From Gammaproteobacteria bacterium (GTDB lineage: Bacteria > Pseudomonadota > Gammaproteobacteria > Pseudomonadales > Halieaceae): a stretch of DNA of 64,000 bases. Shown here in pieces: positions 27,126 through 36,053 of the stretch. Where the stretch lies: NCBI GenBank assembly GCA_030427485.1, contig JAUICG010000015.1:1-64000 (forward strand), given 5' to 3'. Position 1 is the first letter of the stretch. The number at the start of each line of letters is the position of its first letter. The translations under genes were made by a program, and so were the position numbers. The notes under the pieces are model-generated. The model saw nothing but the letters and a program-made list of their open reading frames with translations, did no database searches and was not told the origin of the DNA.

Positions 27126-28793
27126 TCATTGCTGGTTGGCGGTCAGCTGTTGCTGGCGCTGCGCGATCTCGCGCGCGCGTTCGCGCAGCAGGTCCTTGCG
27201 CACCTTGCCGGAGGGGACGCGGGGCAGGTCCTCGACCAGCTCCAGCCACTCCGGGTATTTCTGCTTCGCGAGGCCCGCGCGGTCGAGGAATCGCCGCATG
27301 GCCGCGATATCGAAATGCTCTCCCTGGTTGAGGATCGCAAATGCACAGCCCATCTCGCCGGTCACCGCGCTCGGCATCGCGACAATCGCCACCTCGGCGA
27401 TCGCCGGATGTGCCATCAGCGCGTCCTCGACCTCCTTAGGGCTGATGTTCTCGCCGGAGCGGATGATAATGTCCTTCTTGCGCCCGGTGATCACCAGGTA
27501 ATCGCCGTCGCGCCGGCAGCCGAGGTCGCCCATACGAAAGTAACCGTGCCGGTCGAAGGCGTCGGCATTGTCGCGCGGATCGAGGTAGCCGGCGAACTGC
27601 TCCGGGCCGAAGGTCAGTATCTCGCCCTCGATACCGTCCTCGTGTATTTCCCGCCCGTCCCCGCCGAGCAGGCGCACCTGCATCGGCGGGCGCACCACGC
27701 CGTCGGTCTCGGCGCCGTACACTGCATCCTCGCGCGAGGCGATACCCAGCGTCACCGTCATCATCTCGGTCGAGCCGTAGGCGCGGAAAAACAGGCACTG
27801 CGGGAACGCGTCTGACACCTGCCGGATAAGCTCCGGCGCCACGGACGTGCCGCCGCAGAAGAAGGTCTTCAGTGAGGCCAGTGCGCCGCGGTCGTCGGCG
27901 GACGCCGCGAGCAGTTGCTGCAGGAACGGCGTGGCGCCGCCGCTGATCGTACAGCGGTGTTCGCGGATCGCCGCGATACCCTCCGCGGCCGTCCACACGT
28001 CCAGCAGTACGGCCGGCGCGCCGGACAGCCACGGAATGTCGAACGCCCAGATCGCGCCGGTGATATGGGTGACCGGCGACGGCATGAAGATCAGGTCACT
28101 CTCGCCGACGTGCCACGCCTCGATCATCTGCCGCGCCTTGTAGCCGAATGCGTAGTGCGTCTGCAGCACCCCCTTCGCACGTCCGGTGGTGCCGGAGGTG
28201 AACATCACCATGAACACCGCGGCGGGATCGACTGCGGGCAGCGACGCGAGGGCCTCGCAGGCGCTCGCGTCGGCCCATGCGGTGTCGCGACCCGCGTCGC
28301 CGCGCACCACAATCACTTCGCGCAGCGCCGGCAGCTCGCCGCGCAGTTTCGCTACCATCGACGGGTACTCGCACTTGCGGAACTCGGCCGGCACGAACAG
28401 GAACTTCGCGCCGGTCTCGCCCAGCATGTAGGCCAGCTCGGCCTCGCGGTAGATCGGTGGTATCGGGTTGATCACCAGGCCGAGGATGCGCGCGGCCAGC
28501 GCGATGATCGCGGCCTCGGACCAGTTGGGCAGTTGCAGCGCCACCACATCGCCGGCCACCGCGCCCTGCTGCTGGAAGTAATTCGCCAGGCGCAGCGCAG
28601 CGTTGTAGATCGCCTCGCGGCTATGCCGCACGTCGCCCTCGATCAGCAGCGTGCGCTGCGGGTCGCGAAAGGTCTGCTCCAGCGCGATGTCGGCGAGCGT
28701 CTCCTCCCGCCAGTAGCCGGCTTGCCGCCAGCGCCGCGCGTACTCGTCGGACCATCGGACCCGGAACCCGCTGATATCGCGCCGCAGCTTCAT
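27126..28793 (-). CDS. AMP-dependent acyl-CoA synthetase (FadD-like)
   Basis: 555 aa from ATG 28793, with GAGG eight bases upstream overlapping the preceding stop. The P-loop is TSGTTGRAKG (199-208), with Ala instead of the usual Pro. Further motifs are YGSTEMM for the adenylate site, MGDLGCRRDGDYLVITGRKKD for the hinge, and PSGKVRKDLL near the C-terminus with the catalytic Lys. It activates a carboxylic acid to acyl-CoA for the dehydrogenases encoded immediately upstream. It is related to cyclohexanecarboxylate/steroid-type ligases rather than to acetyl-CoA synthetase, judging by overall sequence, but the substrate is not assignable. Confidence 0.9.
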   Translation of the reverse strand: MKLRRDISGFRVRWSDEYARRWRQAGYWREETLADIALEQTFRDPQRTLLIEGDVRHSREAIYNAALRLANYFQQQGAVAGDVVALQLPNWSEAAIIALAARILGLVINPIPPIYREAELAYMLGETGAKFLFVPAEFRKCEYPSMVAKLRGELPALREVIVVRGDAGRDTAWADASACEALASLPAVDPAAVFMVMFTSGTTGRAKGVLQTHYAFGYKARQMIEAWHVGESDLIFMPSPVTHITGAIWAFDIPWLSGAPAVLLDVWTAAEGIAAIREHRCTISGGATPFLQQLLAASADDRGALASLKTFFCGGTSVAPELIRQVSDAFPQCLFFRAYGSTEMMTVTLGIASREDAVYGAETDGVVRPPMQVRLLGGDGREIHEDGIEGEILTFGPEQFAGYLDPRDNADAFDRHGYFRMGDLGCRRDGDYLVITGRKKDIIIRSGENISPKEVEDALMAHPAIAEVAIVAMPSAVTGEMGCAFAILNQGEHFDIAAMRRFLDRAGLAKQKYPEWLELVEDLPRVPSGKVRKDLLRERAREIAQRQQQLTANQQ

Positions 28794-28806
28794 CGGCAAG
28801 TCCTCA

Positions 28807-29985
28807 CTACCGCGACCGGGGCAGCTGCAGCAGCTGGTCGGCGATGATTTCGCGCTGGATCTCGGAGGTGCCCCCGGCGATCGTGTACACCCAGCTCCAC
28901 AGGTAGTCATAGGTCAGCGGGTGGTCGTTCCTGTCGTCGTTGTATTCCATGAACTCCCAGCCGACGATCTCGGCGACCAGGTGGCTCAGCGCCTTGGCCG
29001 TGCTGGTCACCATCAGCTTCATGATCGAGCCCTTCGGTCCGGGATTGCCGCCCTGCCTGATCTCGCTGATCTGCGCGAAGGTCATCGCCTTGATCGCCAG
29101 CGTGTCGGCCTTGATCAGCGCGAGGCGGCCGGCGATGTCGCTGTCGTCGATCGCCAGACGCCCGTCCGCGAGCCGCGTGCGGCCGGCCAGCGCGATCGCG
29201 CGGTTTACCCGCTCGTACAGCGCGAGCTGGTCGCCGATGAAGCCGGTGCCGCGCTCGAAGGCGAGCGTGGACATCGCCGTCTTCCAGCCGCCGCCGGGTT
29301 CGCCGACCACGTTCGCCAGCGGAATACGTACATCGTCGTAGAACGTGGTGTTCACATGTGCATCACCCAGCATCGTGCGGATCGGCTGCACGGTGATGCC
29401 CGGCGCGCGCATGTCGCAGATCACCCAGGTGAGTCCCTTGTGGCGCGCCGAGCCGGGCTCAGTGCGGATCAGCAGTTCCTGGAAGTCCGCGTGCTGGCCG
29501 TCGGTGGTCCATGTCTTGCTGCCGTTGACGACCAGTTCATCACCGTCAATGACACCGGCGGTCTTCAGCGAGGCGAGATCGGAGCCGGCGTTGGGCTCGG
29601 AAAAGCCCTGGCACCACAGGCTCTCGCCCGCGAGGATGCGCGGCAGGTGAAACGTCTTCTGCGCCGGCGTGCCGCAGGCGATGATCGTCGGCCCCGCATG
29701 CATCAGCGCGACATAAGTGGTGTTGATGTAATGCGGCGCGCCGGCGCGGGCGCATTCCTCGTACCAGATCACCTGCTGGATTGCCGACAGGCCCAGCCCG
29801 CCGTACTCCGCCGGCCAGTTGAGCCCGGCCCAGCCGTGTTCGAACAGCCGGCGCTGCCAGTCGCGGTCGAACTGCGCGGCCGCCTCGCCGTGCGCGGGCC
29901 GCCGTTCGCGCGGGATGTTGTCCCGCAGCCAGCCACGGGCCTGTGCGCGGAACGCGTCGTCTTCGGCACTGTAATGGAGGTCCAC
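28807..29985 (-). CDS. Acyl-CoA dehydrogenase, large catalytic-type subunit
   Basis: 392 aa from a GTG at 29985, two bases after the previous gene; GGAGG lies ten bases upstream inside that gene. FAD/acyl-CoA motifs: WCQGFSEPNAGSDL (124-137), NGSKTWTT (154-161) and AGGTSEIQRE near the C-terminus. The medium-chain catalytic Glu position (YEGT) is Gly here, but LAFERG places Glu244 where long-chain/isovaleryl-type enzymes keep their base. With the neighbouring smaller subunit it resembles the heterotetrameric dehydrogenases of steroid side-chain degradation (ChsE1-ChsE2, FadE28-FadE29). It introduces an alpha-beta double bond in an acyl-CoA. Confidence 0.9.
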   Translation of the reverse strand: MDLHYSAEDDAFRAQARGWLRDNIPRERRPAHGEAAAQFDRDWQRRLFEHGWAGLNWPAEYGGLGLSAIQQVIWYEECARAGAPHYINTTYVALMHAGPTIIACGTPAQKTFHLPRILAGESLWCQGFSEPNAGSDLASLKTAGVIDGDELVVNGSKTWTTDGQHADFQELLIRTEPGSARHKGLTWVICDMRAPGITVQPIRTMLGDAHVNTTFYDDVRIPLANVVGEPGGGWKTAMSTLAFERGTGFIGDQLALYERVNRAIALAGRTRLADGRLAIDDSDIAGRLALIKADTLAIKAMTFAQISEIRQGGNPGPKGSIMKLMVTSTAKALSHLVAEIVGWEFMEYNDDRNDHPLTYDYLWSWVYTIAGGTSEIQREIIADQLLQLPRSR

Positions 29986-29987
29986 GG

Positions 29988-30989
29988 TCAGGCATCCTCC
30001 CCGTGGGCCAAACCTTCCGCAGCATCGTCCAGCCCCAGCAGCGTGCGCATGCGGTGCTGCGAGGCGCCGAACAGTCGCCACAGCAGGTTCGCGCGCTTCA
30101 GCAGCAGGTGCGCATCGAATTCCTCGGTGACGCCGATGCCCCCGTGGAGCTGGATGTTCGCGTCGGTATTCGCTTTCGCCGCCCGGTCCGCGAGCAGGCG
30201 CGCGGCATCGACGTGCAGCCGGGCGTCCGCCTGCTGCTCCTGCAGCGCAGTGGCGGCGTAGTACAGCTGGCAGCGCGCGCCCTCGATACGCATCGCCATG
30301 TCGGCGCAGGGGTGGCGCACCGCCTGGTAGGCGCCGATAGGACGCCCGAAGGTTTCGCGCACCTTTGCGTAGGCAACGGTCATGTCCTGCGCGCATTCGG
30401 CGGTACCGACCAGCATCGCCGACACCGCCACCTGCGCACGGTACCAGAGGCGGTCACCCGCGACGTGCAGCCGTTGTTCCAGCGCCGAGGCGGGGCCGGT
30501 GTGCATCCGCACCGAGCGGTCGAGGCAGGGCACCTCGGTGCAGTCGCCGCCGCGCACTGCGAACAGCGTCGCTCCGGCCGGCGTCACCTCCAGCGCATAG
30601 CCGCGATCCGCCGCGCCGACGAACCGTATGCCTGCCTCCTCAGACCGCTGGACGACGAGGGCGACAGGCGTCTCGCCCGCGATCAACGCAGCGCACAGTT
30701 CGCGCTCATCCCCGGCCGCGGCGATGGCGAGCACCTGCGCCAGCACACCGACCGGCCCCGCGACACGACCCAGTTCGTAGAAAAACAGCATCTCCTCGAT
30801 AACACCGAGTCCGCTGCCGCCATTCGCTTCGGGCGCGGACAAACCCAGCCAACCCAACGCGGCGAACTCACCCAGCCTGTCGTGATCCGCCCGTGCACCG
30901 TGCAGGCGCGCCAGCGGGAACTCCGCTGCGAGAAAGGCAGCGGCGGTAGCGGCGATTTCCTGTTCACTGGCATCGGGGACTAGCAGCAT
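29988..30989 (-). CDS. Acyl-CoA dehydrogenase, small/non-catalytic-type subunit
   Basis: 333 aa, shorter than a typical 380-400 aa dehydrogenase. The C-terminal helical domain is present (VRETFGRPIGAYQAVRHPCADMA in two segments, QLHGGIGVTEEFDAHL), while the middle beta domain is reduced and neither usual catalytic Glu position is recognisable. Its gene ends two bases before the start of a full-length dehydrogenase gene. This pairing is characteristic of alpha2-beta2 acyl-CoA dehydrogenases that oxidise steroid-like CoA thioesters, in which only one subunit carries the base. Confidence 0.88.
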   Translation of the reverse strand: MLLVPDASEQEIAATAAAFLAAEFPLARLHGARADHDRLGEFAALGWLGLSAPEANGGSGLGVIEEMLFFYELGRVAGPVGVLAQVLAIAAAGDERELCAALIAGETPVALVVQRSEEAGIRFVGAADRGYALEVTPAGATLFAVRGGDCTEVPCLDRSVRMHTGPASALEQRLHVAGDRLWYRAQVAVSAMLVGTAECAQDMTVAYAKVRETFGRPIGAYQAVRHPCADMAMRIEGARCQLYYAATALQEQQADARLHVDAARLLADRAAKANTDANIQLHGGIGVTEEFDAHLLLKRANLLWRLFGASQHRMRTLLGLDDAAEGLAHGEDA

Positions 30990-30998
30990 GGCGGCGGG

Positions 30999-31376
30999 TC
31001 ACTTCGGGATCGCGGTGGGTTGGTAGGCGACCAGGCGCCAGCTGCCGTCTTCCAGCGTCCATACCGACAGCGTCCAGTTGTCTATGGACCGCGGCTGGCC
31101 GCCCACCGTGACACTCGCGGTGAGCCGCGACACCAACAGCGCGGTGTCGCCGAGTTCGATGACGCGCTGGCCGCTGACCGCCAGCGTGTTGTAAACGATG
31201 GCGCCGGAACGCATTTTCGCCAGCAGGCTGGCCTTGTCCTCGTACGCCGCGGTGGCGTGGGCGAACACCAGGCGCTCGGAAAGCAATTCCGCCAGCGCAT
31301 CGATATCCGCCGCCAGCAGCGCCGCGCCGCGCGCCGCCTCCCTCGCCAGTACCTGTCCCGCTACATCACTGCTCAT
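30999..31376 (-). CDS. NTF2-like (DUF4440) protein
   Basis: 125 aa. Starts inside the monooxygenase gene (11-base overlap), so probably translationally coupled to it. Short NTF2 cone: an N-terminal helix with LLAADIDALAELLSERLVFAHA, central strands, and a final GSWRLVAYQPTAIP. DUF4440 proteins have few known reactions; some act on polyketide or steroid-like molecules. It has no obvious catalytic dyad. One of four NTF2-like proteins near catabolic genes in this window. Confidence 0.75.
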   Translation of the reverse strand: MSSDVAGQVLAREAARGAALLAADIDALAELLSERLVFAHATAAYEDKASLLAKMRSGAIVYNTLAVSGQRVIELGDTALLVSRLTASVTVGGQPRSIDNWTLSVWTLEDGSWRLVAYQPTAIPK

Positions 31377-33351
31377 TCGCCACCTGCTGCTCGATTGTGC
31401 CGCTCGCCGCTTCCGCCAGCGACCGGTGGGTGTATTCGGCCAGGTCGATATCCGCAGTCATCGCACGGTACACTGCGAGGCGCCACGGCGAATTCATCAC
31501 CACACGGCCTTTACTGTTCTTGTACCAACTCGTCACGCCGGGATGCGACCAGACCATATTGCGGTGTTCCGCGTCGACCTTCGCATTGTAGTCCTCGAAC
31601 GGCTGCCGTCTGACCTCGAGTTCATCCCAGCCGTTCTCCACCATCTCGCGCAGCGCCTCGCATATATACCGCACCTGGCACTCGCTGTGGAAGAACGCGC
31701 TGCCGCCGTGGGCGAGATTGGTATTCGGTCCGTACAGCAGGAAAAAGTTGGGAAAACCGGGCACGGTGATACCGAGGTGGGCGCGCGGGTCCTCGTCACC
31801 CCACATATCGCGGATCGTCACGCCGCCCCTGCCGGTAACCTCGTACGAACCGAGCATGCGGTTGGCCTCGAAGCCGGTGGCCAGCACGAGCACATCCGCC
31901 GGGTATTTTTTTCCCCCGGCGACAATACCGTCAGCTTCCACGCGGTCGATTTCGCCGGCGAACAGTTCCACGTTCGGGCGCAGCAGCATCTTGTACCAGT
32001 CGTTGTCGCGCAGCATGCGCTTGCCAAACGGCGGGTACTCCGGGATGGTTTTTTCCAGCAGGTCCGGGCGGTCACCCAGTTCGGACTTCGCGTAGGCGAT
32101 CAGGTCGGCGCGCATCTGCGCGTTTTCCGCGTTCAACGATTGCGCCGGGTCCTGCCACTCAGGGTCGATCTTCAGGGTGTGGTGGAATCCGTCCGACGCG
32201 GCCCAGAACAGCCCGAAGCGGAACCAGTCCAGGTAGTACGGGATGTGCTTGCTCGCCCAGGTCACCGCTGCCGGCACATGCTCGTGGTACATGGGGTGCT
32301 TGATCACCCAGTGTTTCGAGCGCTGGAAGATGTTCAGCTGACCGACCACGGGCGCAATGGCCGGGCCAATCTGGATGCCGGACGCGCCGGTGCCGACCAT
32401 CGCGACGCGCTTGCCGCGGAGGTCGACGCTGTGATCCCAGCACGCGGAGTGAAACTTGTCGCCGGCGAAGGTCTCCAGCCCCGGGAGCGGCGGCATGGCG
32501 GGGCGATTGAGGATGCCGACAGCGCTCACGAAGGCATTTGCCCGCAGTCGCTCGCTACCGCCCTCGCGCTTTTCGATGTCGATCACCCAGCGGCAGGCGC
32601 GCTCGTCGTAGGTGGCGCTGCTGACTCTCTCATTGAAACGAATGTGCTCGCGCACCCCGAATTCATCGGCGATGCGGTTCAGGTAAGCGAGGATCTGCGG
32701 CCCCTTGCTGAAGAAATCCGGCCAGTCGGGGTTCGGCAGCAGCGAGAACGAGTAGAAGTGGCAGGGGGTGTCGACGCCGATGCCGGGGTAGGTATTCTCG
32801 TACCAGGTGCCGCCGAGCGCGTCGTTCTTCTCGATAATCACGAACGGGATGCCGGCCTGCTTCAGGCGCAGGCCCATCACGATCCCGGAGAAGCCGGCGC
32901 CTGCGATCACCACCCTGAACTCCTCGAGGCGCTTTTTCGGCACCGGCTCGCGCCACTCGATCCTGCGGTAGTCGCGGCCGCCGAAGCAGGTCTCCTCGTA
33001 GAAGATCGGCAGGTACATGTCCGGCACGTCGGCACCGCAGGCGACGTCGATCATCTCCTTCAGCGCCCGCGGCGCGGGCTCGCGGTGCACCGCGTCGCCG
33101 GCCTGCGCGAGGCGCTCGATCGCGGCGACCAGATCGTCCCGGATCGCTTGCTGCAGCGCAGCGGGAATCTCCTGCTGGTAGTCCCAGCCGCCCTTGATAT
33201 ACGGCCGCACCTTTTCGAAGTAGTGCGTGTCGCCGGTGAGGTGCACATAGCTCATCAGCAGCGGCACGATGTGCGCGCCGGCGACCGCGCGGCACAGGGC
33301 CTGCGGGTCGGCCGCCGCCAGTTTCAGTTGTGCGGCCAGGTCAAATGTCAT
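31366..33351 (-). CDS. Baeyer-Villiger monooxygenase (flavin-containing, type I)
   Basis: 661 aa from ATG 33351. A ~140-residue N-terminal extension precedes the first Rossmann motif GAGFSG (151-156), as in HAPMO-like enzymes. The fingerprint FxGxxxHxxxW(P/D) is exact: FAGDKFHSACWD (295-306). The NADPH Rossmann motif is GTGASG (320-325). It inserts oxygen next to a ketone, using FAD and NADPH, to give an ester or lactone. A cyclase-family hydrolase 109 bases upstream could open such a lactone. Soluble cytoplasmic enzyme. Confidence 0.93.
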   Translation of the reverse strand: MTFDLAAQLKLAAADPQALCRAVAGAHIVPLLMSYVHLTGDTHYFEKVRPYIKGGWDYQQEIPAALQQAIRDDLVAAIERLAQAGDAVHREPAPRALKEMIDVACGADVPDMYLPIFYEETCFGGRDYRRIEWREPVPKKRLEEFRVVIAGAGFSGIVMGLRLKQAGIPFVIIEKNDALGGTWYENTYPGIGVDTPCHFYSFSLLPNPDWPDFFSKGPQILAYLNRIADEFGVREHIRFNERVSSATYDERACRWVIDIEKREGGSERLRANAFVSAVGILNRPAMPPLPGLETFAGDKFHSACWDHSVDLRGKRVAMVGTGASGIQIGPAIAPVVGQLNIFQRSKHWVIKHPMYHEHVPAAVTWASKHIPYYLDWFRFGLFWAASDGFHHTLKIDPEWQDPAQSLNAENAQMRADLIAYAKSELGDRPDLLEKTIPEYPPFGKRMLRDNDWYKMLLRPNVELFAGEIDRVEADGIVAGGKKYPADVLVLATGFEANRMLGSYEVTGRGGVTIRDMWGDEDPRAHLGITVPGFPNFFLLYGPNTNLAHGGSAFFHSECQVRYICEALREMVENGWDELEVRRQPFEDYNAKVDAEHRNMVWSHPGVTSWYKNSKGRVVMNSPWRLAVYRAMTADIDLAEYTHRSLAEAASGTIEQQVANEQ

Positions 33352-33460
33352 TGTGGGTTTCCAGTCGCGGCGTCGCCGCACCGGCTTCCCGCCGGGGCAT
33401 CCTGGCCCGCGAATTCCGCGGGCAAGCTGCTATTTCTCTTCGTTCACTCATCGATAGTCC

Positions 33461-34498
33461 CTATACCGTCGCAACCGCGGTCACCGGAGAGCCCACCGCG
33501 CCCGGCAGCCGCAGCGGCGGCGCGGTGAACAGGAAGCGCTGGCGCCCGTTCGCGCGCAGCCAGTCCGCCAGGTCGCTCAACAGGAACAACTCGCCCAGCG
33601 GTATACCCAACTTGAACAGGCAGTGCTCGTGCAGCGGGTAGTGCGCACCGCCCCGCGCCGGGGGATTCGGCGTGGGCAGCAACTCCACCGCCTCATTATC
33701 GGAGGCAATCGCCGCCACCCCGACATCGGTAATCCAGTTCAGCAGGCGCGGGTCGGAGCCGTCCAGCCCGGCGCATACCTCGTGCTGGATACCCGGCGGC
33801 GGCGACTTGTCGAAACCCAGCAGCACGCGGTCAAAGCCGGTGCGGATGCAGAGAAAGTCACCCTCCGTTACCTCCACACGGTCCGCCTCCAGAACGCGCA
33901 TCCACGCGTCGTAATCCACCGCCCGCCGCTCGTTCCCGAAATGGGCGTGCAGGTCGACCAGCACGCCCCGCCCCTGCATGGCGGTCGCCGCCAGCGAATC
34001 GATGCCCAGCGGCCCCGCGCCGTAGGGTGGCGCTACCGCGCGCTCGCCGTCGAGGTAATCCTTCGGCCCGCGCACGTCGCTGCCGGCGCGGTAGCCGTTG
34101 TAAAACACCACCTCCGCGCGGCCGTCGCCATCGGCGTCGAACAGGGCCCCCATATGGGCGAGACTGTCCCACTGGGTCGAGTACTGCGTGGACAGCGTCA
34201 CGCGATCGTCGCACACCACGTCGGTCTGCCCGGCCTGCACGCGCGCCATCGGGTAGCACATCGCCGGGTCGTCACCGCGCATAGAGAAGCCGATATCCGG
34301 CGGAAAACGCCGCGGGTTGAGCACGCTGCCGCCGGGGTAGTCCAGCGGCAGGGACAGGCAAAAGCTGAGACCGGCCTTAACTTCGGCAACGCCCTGCAGC
34401 ACCTTCTGTGGCGTGACGAGGTTCAGCCGGCCGATAGCGTCATCGTCGCCGAACGCGCCCCAGTTCGAGCCTTCCGGCCTGTGTTTCCAGCGTTTCAT
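33461..34498 (-). CDS. Cyclase-family (kynurenine formamidase-like) metal-dependent hydrolase
   Basis: 345 aa from ATG 34498. Matches the PF04199 cyclase group in its long form: SNWGAFGDDDAIGRLNLVTP near the N-terminus and TQYSTQWDSLAHMGALFDAD in the middle, where the usual HxGTHxDxPxH motif is replaced by the QWDSLxHxG version common in this subgroup. Family members hydrolyse amides or lactone-like rings. It lies upstream of a Baeyer-Villiger monooxygenase, so opening of the lactone product is an attractive inference. First gene of the minus-strand catabolic cluster, transcribed from the divergent promoter region 34499-34753. Confidence 0.82.
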   Translation of the reverse strand: MKRWKHRPEGSNWGAFGDDDAIGRLNLVTPQKVLQGVAEVKAGLSFCLSLPLDYPGGSVLNPRRFPPDIGFSMRGDDPAMCYPMARVQAGQTDVVCDDRVTLSTQYSTQWDSLAHMGALFDADGDGRAEVVFYNGYRAGSDVRGPKDYLDGERAVAPPYGAGPLGIDSLAATAMQGRGVLVDLHAHFGNERRAVDYDAWMRVLEADRVEVTEGDFLCIRTGFDRVLLGFDKSPPPGIQHEVCAGLDGSDPRLLNWITDVGVAAIASDNEAVELLPTPNPPARGGAHYPLHEHCLFKLGIPLGELFLLSDLADWLRANGRQRFLFTAPPLRLPGAVGSPVTAVATV

Positions 34499-34575
34499 GC
34501 CCTTGTGTTCATTCCCCGTGATCGCTGCGGGCCTGCCGGTATGGCAGCACCCCGTCGCGCGCTTGAATATTCCCA

Positions 34576-34592
34576 AAATATTGACAATATTT
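34576..34592. promoter_or_regulatory. Perfect AT-rich palindrome, candidate operator of a divergent promoter
   Basis: AAATATT-GAC-AATATTT: 7-base arms with a 3-base centre, in the 255-base gap between the cyclase gene (minus) and the P450 gene (plus). It overlaps a candidate -35 hexamer. Such symmetry in an AT-rich island of a high-GC genome fits a TetR/MarR-type repressor site controlling both operons. Confidence 0.5.
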
Positions 34593-34610
34593 CAATTATT
34601 TTTCTAAACT
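34581..34610 (+). promoter_or_regulatory. Candidate sigma-70-type promoter for the P450 gene
   Basis: TTGACA at 34581-34586 and TAAACT at 34605-34610 with an 18-base spacer in the rightward direction; the leader would be about 135 bases. The -10 match is only 4 of 6. The palindrome at 34576-34592 covers the -35 element, consistent with repression. Confidence 0.4.
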
Positions 34611-34753
34611 GGCTGCCCAGACCACCGGGGCTGCATTTCCCCGGGCGAGCGAACCGCCCGGCGTCGCACTTGCCAAACCGGTTTCAATTCACGCAACAAG
34701 CGGGCATTCTGTAAGGGCCCGTCTGCAATATCGCTGTATACAAGGATCCACAG

Positions 34754-36031
34754 ATGCCCGTCGCCAATGTCGCCATCCCCCTCGAACACGCCGCCAAGCT
34801 GGTGGATCCAAAAGCCTATGCCTGCGACGACCTGCACAACACCTACACCTGGCTGCGCGCGAACAACCCGCTCGGCATCGCCGAAGTCGAAGGCTTCGAC
34901 CCGTTCTGGGTGGTGACGCGCCACCGGGACCTGATGGACATCAGCAAGGACAATACACTGTTCCCCTACGGCAGCCAGCCCTCCACGTTCATGAACAGGG
35001 AAGGGGCGGATTTCTCGCGCAAGTTCATGGAAGACCCGATGGTGCTGTCACTGATCCAGATGGATCCGCCGGTGCACCTGAAGCACCGGCTGCTGACGCA
35101 ACCCTGGTTCATGCCCGCGAATATCAAGAAGCGCGAGGAACAGATACGCGCGATTGCGCGCAAGGCGGTGGAACGCCTGCTCGCGATGAACGGCGACGGG
35201 GATTTCGTCGCTGGCGTATCACTGAACTACCCGCTGGAAATCATCATGAACATCCTCGGCGTACCCGAGGAGGATTTTCCCTTCATGCTCAGCATCACGC
35301 AGGAGATCTTCGGGCCGCTGGACCCGGACACGCAGGCGATGCTGAAGGACATGAGCTCGGACCAGATTTCCGAGATCCAGCGCTCGGTGGTCGGCGAGGT
35401 GGTCAAGTATTTCGAGAAGCTCACCGCGGCGCGGCGCGAGAACCCGACCGACGACCTGGCCTCCGTGCTGGTGAATGCGGAAATTGACGGCAAGCCGATC
35501 GGCGCCAACGCGCTGAACGGCTACTACCTCATCACCGCGACCGCCGGCCACGACACCACCTCGTCTTCCACCTCCACCGCGATGTGGGCGCTGGCCACGC
35601 AAGCGGGCCTGCTGCAGCGCGTGCAGGCCGACCCCGCGCTGATCCCGGCGCTGATCGACGAGGCCATCCGCTGGGCGAGCCCGGTCAAGACCTTCATGCG
35701 CTCCGCCGCGCAGGATGTGGAACTGGGCGGTCGGCAACTGCGGGCCGGCGACTGGCTGATGCTGTGCTACGCCTCGGCGAACCGCGACGAGACGGTGTTC
35801 GAGGACCCGTTCACCTTCAATATCGACCGCTCGCCGAACAAGCACCTGGCCTTCGGCTACGGCCCGCACCTGTGCCTCGGCCAGCACCTGGCGAAGATGG
35901 AGATGCGCATCCTGTTGGAGGAACTGCTGCCAAAGCTGAAATCCGTGCAGTTGAACGGCGAGGCGAAGCTGTCGGAGAGTTTTTTCGTGAACGGGCTGAA
36001 GACGCTGCCGATACAGTTCGAACTCAATTGA
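34754..36031 (+). CDS. Cytochrome P450 monooxygenase
   Basis: 425 aa; AAGGA seven bases upstream of the ATG. Canonical I-helix AGHDTT (264-269), K-helix region EAIRWASP with ExxR, and haem loop FGYGPHLCLG (367-376) with Cys374. No signal peptide. It hydroxylates an unknown, likely cyclic-isoprenoid or fatty acyl, substrate. Divergent to the BVMO cluster, sharing a palindromic promoter region, which suggests common regulation. The following kinase-like gene begins 22 bases downstream. Confidence 0.94.
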   Translation: MPVANVAIPLEHAAKLVDPKAYACDDLHNTYTWLRANNPLGIAEVEGFDPFWVVTRHRDLMDISKDNTLFPYGSQPSTFMNREGADFSRKFMEDPMVLSLIQMDPPVHLKHRLLTQPWFMPANIKKREEQIRAIARKAVERLLAMNGDGDFVAGVSLNYPLEIIMNILGVPEEDFPFMLSITQEIFGPLDPDTQAMLKDMSSDQISEIQRSVVGEVVKYFEKLTAARRENPTDDLASVLVNAEIDGKPIGANALNGYYLITATAGHDTTSSSTSTAMWALATQAGLLQRVQADPALIPALIDEAIRWASPVKTFMRSAAQDVELGGRQLRAGDWLMLCYASANRDETVFEDPFTFNIDRSPNKHLAFGYGPHLCLGQHLAKMEMRILLEELLPKLKSVQLNGEAKLSESFFVNGLKTLPIQFELN

Positions 36032-36053
36032 GCCCGGGGAGTGGGCTGGCACC

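Noticed and set aside
31198..33528. 776-codon open frame on the plus strand opposite the BVMO and DUF4440 genes
   Set aside because: Antisense shadow: high-GC codon bias on the true strand leaves the opposite frame open. The product is Arg/His-rich with no recognisable domain, and the minus-strand BVMO has exact family motifs.
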